In this document: in pieces, positions 54,901 through 64,000 of the stretch
Position numbering within the stretch: position 1 is the first letter of the stretch
Layout of the letters: every line of letters begins with the position of its first letter
DNA from: Embiotoca jacksoni
Lineage: Eukaryota; Chordata; Actinopteri; Embiotocidae
Direction of reading: 5' to 3'
DNA: 64,000 nucleotides
Assembly (NCBI GenBank): GCA_022577435.1
Contig: JAKOON010000005.1
Location: 12,365,224-12,429,223 of the forward strand
The notes under the pieces: generated by a model
Told to the model about the DNA's origin: nothing
The model's input: only the letters and a program-made list of their open reading frames with translations
Databases searched by the model: none
Made by a program: the position numbers and the translations under genes

Positions 54901-57900
54901 ACATTCATGACTCATGAGCTTTGGAGTCACTGATCCAGAATAACAGCTTGCTAAATCCAACTGAAAGGAAATGTTTTTTTCTTTTTTCATCTTGCAGCCA
55001 TGTTTAAAGGACCAGAAGTCTGAAGCCATTCACTGATTTTCGGAGTTGTACCTCCTTTCAATGTTAAATAAAGAGAAGCAAGACCAAACAGCCACACTCA
55101 CAGCTCTGTGAGGCTGTACTTAGGGTTGACTTGAGCTAAATGCCGACATACCCACAGTGCCATAACATACAGGGGCCGTATTCATAAAGATTCCTACTAC
55201 TAAGAGTTAGTACTCCTAGTAACAAAAATCTACAAAAATCTTAGAATTATGATGTTGTCTACGAATTTAACCTTAAAATAAAGAGTAGATCCTTGTAAAG
55301 ATAAAGAATTTCTTATGCAGAGAAGAAAATTGCGGAAATACAGCGAGGTAGGAGAAACATTCCTCAAATGCGCAATGACAGCAAGTTAATTACAGACCAC
55401 AGATTATATCGTGCAGGGATGATGTTTGTGGTCGATCTCTTTGGAGATGCGTTCACATCTCCCACTCAACACAATAATATAATAACACCAGAAATTAAAG
55501 TGATCACAGCATAAAGATATGTAACAACTGTAAAAATGCGACAGTGCAGCAGTGATGACTCGGATGTATTGCAGCCTGCCATCAGCAGAGTGATTACACA
55601 AACAAAAACAGCACTTTCACAGCCTCATATTGGGACACAGTTCATTTCATTACCACCGCATGTCTCTGTTTATTCTGTGTCATTATCAAAGTGTTTTTTT
55701 TAATTTTTTATTAACCAATCACATAATACCTGGCGACAGGGTCAACCCTCCTCACAGAGACAAATGTTTCTGTCCCTCCTTTACTCAGAGTTGCTCTGAG
55801 AAGTTTCTTAAATCATTTCTAACCTGAAACTCCTTGCTAGAATTTTTTTTAGGCTAAGTGAGAAGCTCTCTGAGGAGGCTTGTGAAGACAACCAGAGATG
55901 TTTAGCAGATATGTCCACCATGTCAGTTTAGTGTTAAAGCATGCTAACATGTATTAATTAGTGAGAAACTTAATGAACAGCAGAAGCTGATGTGAGTGTC
56001 ATTCATTTTCAGGTATTTAGCTATAAATGTTACATCGGGATCATGAACGTGTGAAACTAATTTAATCTAAATCTGAGCGTTGCTGAAACATTTCAGTTAA
56101 AAACCATGGGAAACAAAAAGTCGTGGGATTATAAAAGTCATTAGAAAACATTGTCTAAATGTCTGTACTACATTTTTACCAAAGTATAAGTAATATCATT
56201 GATCTAGTTTGAACTAATGATGCTAGATGTAATGTTGGGGCATCACCAGTGTCCTTAGGATTCATCCCTTTAAGTTTATGAATGTGTTTACAAAATGTCA
56301 TGAACATGATCCATCCACTAGTTTTTCACATCAAATATCAACCTCACGGTTGTGCTATAGAGGAAACATTTAGGCTTTAAAGATAGAGGGTGTACGCTGT
56401 TCAGGTTGTAATTCAGATTAAGTTGATTTGAACATCATGGTCAGTATGGACCATACATCTCAATCCCTTTTTTGAGCTATTTCAGTCTGGACAAATGTTT
56501 GATCAACCGACAGACGGACAGACAGACAGTCACTGTTACTCTTAGAGCTGCGCCGCTATGCAGCTAAACCTCAGTTGGCTGGAAAATACGCACTGCTTCT
56601 CCAGATCTGCTGCAGAGTCCTCTGACTAATTTGTGAGGCTGCTGCTCCGATATGGATCGAACAGATACAAATGGGAATTCTGGGGGGGAAACATATTGTT
56701 TCCAGAGAGCGTTTAATGGATGTTGTTATGAAGGGAAGAGAAAGTGATGATATTAAACCAACAAGCGGTCACCACCTGCTCATTGCCAATTTGTTCAGCT
56801 TGAGTTAGTGACAAACCATTGCTAAACACATAGAGCCTATTTACTGCTCGGGTAGATTTTTATTTTCAGCACAGCAGCTTAGGGAAAGACTGCTCTGAGG
56901 AAAACATAATGGTCCTCATTCTTCACTACGACTGAGATCACTCACACAAGATTTAAAAGTGCTTTGAAGTGCTCTGCTATCAGTTAGACAGGTGGGCGAG
57001 TGATTCCTGCCTTTCTGTGTGATTTTGTCAGCTCTGTGTGTGTATCATCTAAAGAGAACCATTAATATGTACAAGGTAAAATTTAAATAACAAAGTAGGC
57101 TTTTTGAGATATTCTACTGACTACAATCTATCCATGTTGAATTTACGATAGCTATTAGTCTGCATGGTGAAGTATATAAAACACTAAAATGGGCACTTTT
57201 GCAGCAGTTAGCTTGTCATGTCTGTACAGAGCAGCCAAAGGATAGCAGCAACAACTCACACCATGTTTGCAGATTAAAGGATAAAAGCCAGCAGTCCTTC
57301 AAGACCAGCAATGTCATACCTCACTAACTGTTGCCTATTCAAAGCTTAACATTCAAAGTCCATTCATCAACTTCTGCCATTTTTGCTGTGGTTCAAGCAC
57401 AATTTCAGTTATCCCTCAGTAATAGAGTGAATCATCGTGTGCAGGACCTTATGTACTTTAAGGTTATCTCCTGGCATTGATTAAACCTCTAAAAACTAAT
57501 TTCTGGTAATCAAAATTACATGAATATATTTTTTCCTGAATGCCTAAAGTAGCTTAGGTGTAACTCTATACCAGGGGTCTCCAACCTTTTCTCTTCTAAG
57601 AGCTCCTAGAGTTCATGGGGCAAGGTAGATCGCGATCTATTGGTTGTAGACCCCTGCTCTACACCTTTGCCTTTATTTGGTACACATAGAATAAACCAAT
57701 AGCCCCCGTCTCTATCGCCACCCACCGCTCCGTCGCTTCCCTTGCAGCTCGATGTTATGAAGAGCCCCACAGGATTCTTTCCTTAGATATGTGACGTATG
57801 AAACCCTGACTGTCGAAATCACGGTTTCTTGTTTAATAGGCGTTTTTGAATCAAAGGACCTTTTTCATAGTTACGAACTGTTGGAGGAAGTAACCCCCTT

Positions 57901-60900
57901 TATGTTTGTTCTGCAGTGCAGGAACTTGGAGCCATCGTAGTTCTTTTTTAGTTGCTACTTCAGGGTAGGTACTTTCTGAGCACAAGAGGAACTATAGGGA
58001 TGAAAGTGCGGTGACTGGTTTTACCTTGTCATCAGAGAGCCATTCCCTTCGGGGCTCTGAAGCTGTTATTTTGCTCTTTTTAAAGCCACCAGACTCCCTT
58101 GACAAAAACAGTAATTTTACCTCACAGAACTCAGGAGTTGCTGGTTGACCGCTGCCTGGACTGGTTAGTCAGTGTTATTGTGTGGTGGTGGTGATATTTG
58201 AACACGTTAGTGCAGTTGTTTAACGTGTTTGGGTATGATTGGGGGGTATGACACAACACATTTATTTATGTTTAATAGAAACTCCGATCTTTTCCCAAAT
58301 TTAACCGAAGTGATTCTGTTTCACAAAACTAACCACAAATGGGATGCTGGATGCAAACAGCTATCTGTGGTGAGAGTCCTGTTCTTCCACCCCGGCCACT
58401 TCCTGCCAACTCTGAGGCAGTTCATAGCCTTAAGTAATTGGATGAAACAATGTAGTTGTACAGGAACATAATTTCTAGCAAAGAGATGTAAGACGCTTCA
58501 GTCTGCTGCTACACATTTCTGTCAGTGGCTGGTTGTTGGATCGTTCCTATCTGGATTCCACAGGGATGACAAGATGGAAATTTGGAGTCCTGCACAGAGC
58601 TCGGACAACACTTGAACATCACATCAAAGCGCAAGTGCATCTCTCTAAAAATAGTATGCAAATGAGACTGTGCAGCTCCATTTATCTTTACTGAAAAGTA
58701 TTTTTTCGAAAAGCAGTCAAAAGTGGGTGAATATCGTATTGTTAATAATAATGTGCTTGATGTGCTGGAAACTGTGCTTTTTTTGAACAGGTCTGAAAAT
58801 TTGATTAAACCGATTAAATAGGACATTGCTTGTCTTTTGAAAACCCTGGCAAAATTAAGTCCCACACTTAATCCCAGTTTAAAAAAAATTATTTTCAAAA
58901 ACCTTCCTTTCCAACCATTTCAGTTCTCTCTACTTATCTGTGCTACGCACTGAGGTTGATTTTCCAATCTAAAATTCTAATCCCAGATTTTGGAAATGCT
59001 GCATATTTACGCACCATCTGCCGACAGATGTTTCATTAATTCTGGACTAATGAATACTGACTGTGCGGGTTACAAAGGACAACGACGGCTTGACTCTAAC
59101 CTCCTCTGTCGCCGCTCCTCACAGCGGTGACTGATAACTTTAATCTTAAAACACCCTCTGCAGTTTACAGCGCCACTGAATCCTCCGGTTGTGCCACTTT
59201 TTCATTGGAGACATCGAAGCATCCATCTTAAACCTATACTTTAAATCCACTTACCTGCCCAAGGTTTTGCTCTTCCAGTCTGTAAAGTAGCATTTTTTTC
59301 TTAAATAAAAAAGAGAGAGAAAAATGCGTGTTGGAGAGACTGAAACAACTAACACTTTCCAGAGTTAAAGTCTCAATATTTTTCTTCAACTACAGTTACC
59401 TGAAAGGCATTCGGATGTTCATCTGCTCTGCATATTTGCAAAGCGTATCCCAGGGAGCGTGGACCTTCACAAACATGATGTCGTTGTTCGTCAAGGAGGG
59501 CTTTCAAAATAAAAAGTAACAGGAGTTTGAGAACGAAGAAGAACAAAGTTGAGAAATCAAGCTAACTAAAAGTCCAAATTATTTCTACCTCCTTCTCCAG
59601 CATCAGGCCCTCAGCTCGTAAATTCTTCTCAAACGTGCACCTCTTCTCCACCTGCGGACTGGACTTCTTATAAACCAGGATGTAGTCAATACGCTTCTTC
59701 CCATCTCGGAAAAAGAGTCCAGATAAATGAGCAAGATTCTTTCCCTGTAGAAGTTTAAAAGTTTCACCTCTGATGAAATGGTGTTAAACACAAGGCCACT
59801 GATGCTTTTCAGTTGTCCAAAATCACATCAGTGGAAGATCATCAGAAAATGTATACAATTTATGACAATTCATGTGGATTACTGTGAGTGCGGTACCTGA
59901 AGTGAATCTGTGCGGGCCTCTAATTTAGCGCGGGTGACAGGCTTCTGTAGCAGAAATGACTCGTCTGCCCTCATTTCACACGTACTCACTTCAGACTCCT
60001 CCACGAAGTGATCCTTGCCATCCTCTGCTGCACACAGACACAGAACAGACCCTTATTGAACTGGTGAGGAACCATTCAAAGTATCTGTTTCAAGTCTTTG
60101 CTGTTGCTGAAGTCAATATTTTCCTTAATCCCACTGCCAACATTGAAATTAAATCCTTGCTAAATAAAAATTTAAGTCATTTTTAGGTGGGTGCCAGCTT
60201 GAGAGCAACACCTTGATGCAATTTAACACACCAATGCGCTGATGTTGACAGAGTGCCAGTCTTGTTACTTTCCTTCCTGAAGCCTCACTCATCTCCCTAA
60301 CGTACACAAACAAAATAACATTTGTTAAACCCACACTGTGAGGCAACAAACACTACATATTGCACCAAGAAATAATTTTCAAACTTCCAGAAGCTAAGGG
60401 TTGTGAAACCTTTATCAGATTTTCTTTTTTGCCAAATACATGAAGAAGTACCCCCTTACTGGCAAACTATAAGCCTTTGGCGACACAGCATGTGGAAGCT
60501 TTTCCATTTTCAGTGTACATGGAATCTATTGCTTTTAAGTACGCGAAAAATAAGATTTACTCAGTAAAACATCCATCTATCAGGCTGAAACAAGGCATTT
60601 TATGTTGCTTATTATGACACAAGCTACAGTACATCACATAAACACATTTACGAGGAGACATACAGTAGCATTTCACATTACAGAACAAATTATAGTTTCT
60701 ACTCCAATGCATGTGTGACAGCTCTGCTGATTTCTCCAATTAAGCGTGTCTACTTAACCACCACGTTTGCGTAGTGTACGTACAGAACTTTTTTTTACTG
60801 CTGTACTGAAACCAAGTTTAGGAAACCACATTATAGATCAACAGAAGTAATGCTGCTTTATGGGCTCTGTTTCCTTTTTTTTGCATTGCCGAGCTAACCC

Positions 60901-63900
60901 GTCTGCTGCTACCTGGAGCTTCAGTCGGGCTAATTGGCGTTTCAGCTTGTGAAACTGATGCTTTTTCTTCAGCATGTGATGCTGCGCTGATTTCATTTAC
61001 ACCTGCAGAGATGTGATCACAATCCAAACCTGACATCGGCCTGTTATCCGTATACAGATTGTGCATGTTAATATCAGTTTTAAAAGGGCTCACTGAGGGA
61101 TATAAAGTATCTATTACTCACCACAGACAATCAAAAACATCAGAATAAACGGCATTAAACTAATACTATTTGTCAGGAAAGATGTGGGAAATTGATTGCA
61201 GTGATATCTCTTCTTTACAGACATCAATGTGAATTTCCTCCTCGCTGAGTGTCAGTATAGTCTGTTTTGATTTGGGGATAAAAGTCTCAACTGTGTGGAA
61301 ATGACCAGATCACGCTGTGTTTTCACATAAAGTAGACGCACACAAAGAGAATAAAGGAAGGAAGAGGACTAAATCTTAAATAAAAAACAACAACATTAAA
61401 ATAACTCAATTAACTATGGTTACACATTAAAATATGTGGAGCTGATTAACTGTAAAGGATTTAAAAGGGCTTCTAAAGTGTACAGCAAGTGAGTTACCCT
61501 CTTTATTTTACCCACAGGGGAAATATTAGTGAAAATAGGATTCAGAATGAGTCAAAGCAAAGTTAATACATTTGCTCTGTCATGTAATGTTAACCTTAAC
61601 TAATATATGGGGTCTATCTTTCACACAGCACAAAGCATCAACTGAAACGCATGTGTCTTTGCTTTTTTTTAGACTGACGCAGTCTTCATTTTGCCATCCA
61701 GAGCCCACGTCGTTCAAATATCAAATGTACTTGTGACCATCTGAGTGCAGCTATTGAGTCAGTTGACCCTTGCAGTATTATCCTCCATTAATTTGGCACC
61801 TTGTGTATTGTAAAACTGTTATTTTAAAAGCAGATATAAGCAATATGCCCTCGCACTCTGCTTGTTACACCCACAGGGACGTGAAGTCACGCATCAACAT
61901 GCAAAAGATTGAAAATAAAAAGATTACAATGTAAAAGATTATTGTGAACAGCAATCTTTTCAATCTGAACACAAGCAGATCCGTTACCTCTGCAGGGAAG
62001 TGTTCTTTCCTGCCAATTGCCAAATCTTCCGTTATAACAGCAGTCCTCCGAGGTACAAGTGTAGATGAGACGCTGATTGGTTTATTTCATGCTATGCCCA
62101 AATCATCACCTGTAATTAATTAAGAGACTAAGTGTATCATACCATCATACTTTGAACCATGCACCTTACTCTGTGCTCAGATTATTTACCGTTAAATTAG
62201 CACAAGTGGATTTGGAAAGGCGTTAAATGCACTTGCACCACGCGATTTAGACCGTACCTAGTTAAAATAGAGCCTTAAGCCTTTTCAGCTTAAGGTGCAG
62301 CATTACTTCATTGATTCACCTTTTTTATGTAGAAGCTGCTGAAGTTGTTTGACAATTCTGTCATGTTTCCGATGCCTAATTAACATAATAATTGTTATGT
62401 GCAGCTACTGAATCTGTTGTAAGATGCAATAGAATGAATACAATAACAGTAAAATGTAAATCTGTGTTACATTTTGGGTACCCCTGCAGCAGCGCATCCA
62501 ACTAAACACATCTTTCAATGTCCACAGTTGGGAAACTGGAGCAGGACGATGTCCTTGTTTATAAACCCCTGCTAGTTGCTCTATCTACACTCTCCTTCTG
62601 TCTGCGCCTTCCGTGAGCCAAGAAAAAAACCGGACCTGTTCCTCAAACATGTATTTTCATCACAACGTCAAACAGCCAGTTTTCACCAAAATAGAAACAC
62701 CTGCCTGCCTCATTTGCATGAAATTCCTCTCTGCATTCCCTCTTTTACACGCTGAACTCAGCACCAAATAACAAAGGAGAAAGGGCATTTCAAGGTCAGG
62801 AAAACAGTAATACCACCATGTTAAAGTGCTGCATGTGCTCGTTTTTTGTGCTGTGACATAAATAGAGCTTTCACTGTCAGCTGCCTCTACACATTCTTGA
62901 AGATATTATGAAGACTGAATCGTTTCCTCTCTAACGGCATCTACTGTGACTTAACACAATGTTTTCTAAATTTTCTAAATTTCAAGCATTAACACAATCT
63001 GCTCAATCAATATTACGCACATGCCTGAAATGTGACCACGATTATGAAAATCTGTGTAGCAACTAACTCTGAACCTGTTGAGCCTTACGTTCAATACAAT
63101 GGAGTGAATAATTAAACACACCATTAAGATAATAATGGCAGTAACTCGTAACAAAATGTAATTTATCAATGTGTAAACTCAGATTGATGAAATATTAGAA
63201 TAACTAAAGAGAAAGTGTTCTTCATCAGTATCGAGTTGAATAACCTACATATCTTCAACAAATTATGAAAGAGAACATCAATGCTGCAAACAAAGATGAG
63301 TCACAGTGCAATGCTATAAACATTTAGCATTTACCAGCTGCGAGAGGCCATGAAGACTAAATAACGCAGACAAAACTTTCGGGAGAATTAATTTTAAAAA
63401 AAATTCAAAAGTTTTTGCATTTGTCAAGTAAAACAATCTAAAATACATATAAGTCATCCTTGGATCAACGTAGAGGAGACGGACGATACAGAAGCAGGTA
63501 GTATACTGTAGGTGTTTGAAATGTGGCTAGCTTGTATGAAATGTAATATAATCTTCTTTGGATTTGGTGTTTGTAACTTTGAGTATCCAATGCAAGACCA
63601 TGGAAAACTTTGAAATCATTACACAACAAGCAAATTCTCTCTCTCATGACTGAAGTATCTCTTCCACTAATGGGTTTAGGAAAATATGTGTAAGTTCCTG
63701 CCTGTAGACTGACCTGTCCGTGGGGGGAGGAGGCTGCAGGAGGTGCTGATGCTCTGACTCAGAACCTCAACCTCCGGTTTGGGATCCGGGCTCAGGGGCA
63801 CAGACAGGAAGTGGTTGAGGTTGATTGGATGAGTCTGACTTTGGGCTAGGCAGGGCAGGCTGCGGCGAGACGGCTTCAGGCTCTTCTCCTTCAGGATCTC

Positions 63901-63920
63901 GCTGATGCTGGTGTGCATGC
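42349..63920 (-). CDS. ano3: Anoctamin 3 (TMEM16C), 5' end beyond window
   Basis: 25 coding exons in transcript order: 63714-63920, 60913-61092, 59897-60027, 59589-59744, 59400-59500, 59255-59299, 54569-54700, 53878-53984, 52332-52387, 51974-52095, 50504-50638, 50289-50385, 49587-49647, 47398-47480, 47116-47256, 46546-46710, 46322-46358, 46104-46215, 45752-45809, 45372-45469, 44941-45095, 44649-44801, 43350-43500, 43079-43268, 42349-42531. The 3056 bases stay in phase to the stop (1017 residues). The N-terminal SLKPSRRSLPCLAQS is identical to human ANO3. The cytosolic dimerisation part includes DGKKRIDYILVYKK and RNPMKLDKEALPDLEETDCY. The ten-helix core includes [40 protein letters not shown] (its E and D equal the Ca2+ ligands E734/D738 of TMEM16A) and ECHPSGCLIDLCLQMGVIM. 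The C-terminus is HHEWP. Family: Ca2+-dependent lipid scramblase/channel regulators of neurons; human ANO3 variants cause dystonia 24. The second exon is the least certain. Confidence 0.94.
48340..48605. repeat. Decayed teleost repeat in an ano3 intron
   Basis: TTCTATTTTCTATTTGACAG and GAAAATAATCTGTAGTTTAA resemble a very common fish repeat that ends in 'AATCGATTAATCG' words. A similar decayed stretch lies near 15930-16215. Boundaries are uncertain. Confidence 0.3.
48857..48913. repeat. (CA)n microsatellite in an ano3 intron
   Basis: An uninterrupted CA run of about 28 units, preceded by a CT-rich tract from 48825. Confidence 0.95.
52860..52970 (+). repeat. Fragment of a teleost repeat ('ATTCGGTACC' words)
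   Basis: TCGGAATAATTCGGTCGGTG and CGAAATTCGGTACCCA resemble a common fish interspersed repeat. A possible trace of the same words lies at 3266-3281 (ATACCGAGTTTGGTACC). Confidence 0.3.
55172..55880 (+). pseudogene. Dead Harbinger (PIF) transposase remnant in MITE-like ends
   Basis: The left end GGGGCCGTATTCATAAAG is a typical fish Harbinger MITE terminus. Inside, one plus-strand frame at about 55407-55675 reads like the N-terminal helical part of a Harbinger transposase: MMFVVDLFGDAFTSPT, TPEIKVITA, then a stop (TAA at 55511-55513) where related proteins have Leu, then CSSDDSDVLQPAISRVITQT and SQPHIGTQFISLPP. The catalytic DDE part is absent, and the right end near 55830-55880 (AGGCTAAGTGAGAAGCTCTC) is degraded. 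Inactive and truncated. Confidence 0.65.
55905..56340 (+). repeat. 'gctaacatgct'-family repeat, copy 3
   Basis: TGTCCACCATGTCAGTTTAG, AAGCATGCTAACATG, GCAGAAGCTGATGTGAGTGT and TCAGGTATTTAG are in the order of the common teleost repeat. It directly follows the Harbinger remnant. Confidence 0.5.
57564..57664. mobile_element. 85-bp miniature hAT element
   Basis: Element 57572-57656 starts CAGGGGTCT and ends AGACCCCTG, perfect 9-bp inverted repeats. It is flanked by CTCTATAC (57564-57571) and CTCTACAC (57657-57664), an 8-bp duplication with one difference. The size and TSD length fit a hAT MITE remnant. Confidence 0.7.
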
Positions 63921-64000
63921 CTGAGGACAGGGGGACAGAGGGACAGGGGGACAGAGGAAGAGTGTGTCTTATTTCAGTGGTCACTTTAAGTACAGCGAGA

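Larger units (their letters stand above)
54710..59250. other. Large ano3 intron with transposon debris
   Basis: A 4.5-kb intron between the exons at 59255-59299 and 54569-54700. It holds a Harbinger remnant, a further 'gctaacatgct' repeat copy (about 55905-56340) and an 85-bp hAT miniature. No other exon was recognised. Confidence 0.6.

Noticed and set aside
42349..63920. Assignment of the anoctamin as ano4 rather than ano3
   Set aside because: The ANO3-specific N-terminal SLKPSRRSLPCLAQS and linkage to fibin favour ano3, despite close core similarity to ANO4.

Overview
The window is a piece of a ray-finned fish nuclear genome, probably an acanthomorph teleost. It has intron-split vertebrate genes with GT-AG junctions, fairly compact introns, AT-rich intergenic DNA, CA/CT microsatellites and decayed repeats of kinds familiar from teleosts. 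No bacterial, phage, CRISPR or operon-like content was seen. All names come from recognising encoded proteins by eye; no database search was possible.

Layout, left to right. (1) 1-3.3 kb, plus strand: last seven exons of clpx, the mitochondrial ClpX unfoldase (Walker B to sensor 2 to C-terminus). (2) 5.4-7.7 kb, plus: ubap1l, an ESCRT-I-type ubiquitin-binding protein, complete in five coding exons. (3) 8.3-12.9 kb, minus: prc1, the central-spindle microtubule bundler, complete in 12 coding exons, with a short tail and a textbook G2/M promoter (CCAAT boxes plus a CHR-like element). ubap1l and prc1 converge, with predicted poly(A) signals only about 150 bp apart. (4) 14.7-17.3 kb, minus: a PU.1/Spi-1-type ETS factor, five coding exons, head to tail with prc1. 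(5) 18.7-20.3 kb, plus: tmem178b, four coding exons. (6) 24.6-25.2 kb, minus: fibin, a single-exon secreted protein. (7) 25.2-42.3 kb: a gene-poor interval holding a 534-bp hAT element with perfect 8-bp target duplications, Harbinger-like debris and an orphan promoter-like segment. (8) 42.3-63.9 kb, minus: ano3 (anoctamin 3), 25 coding exons reconstructed in consistent phase. Its 5' end, about 16 residues by comparison with human ANO3, lies beyond the right edge.

These genes are not one functional pathway. clpx and ubap1l are neighbours in human 15q22, and fibin and ano3 in human 11p14, so the window joins at least two ancestral syntenic blocks. The most useful points are gene-structure details: an in-frame intron in ubap1l, in-phase alternative donors in ano3 and a shortened prc1 tail. 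Others are the prc1 promoter grammar, the intact hAT insertion with a 44-bp internal palindrome, and an inactive Harbinger transposase fossil inside an ano3 intron. I see no convincing undescribed system.
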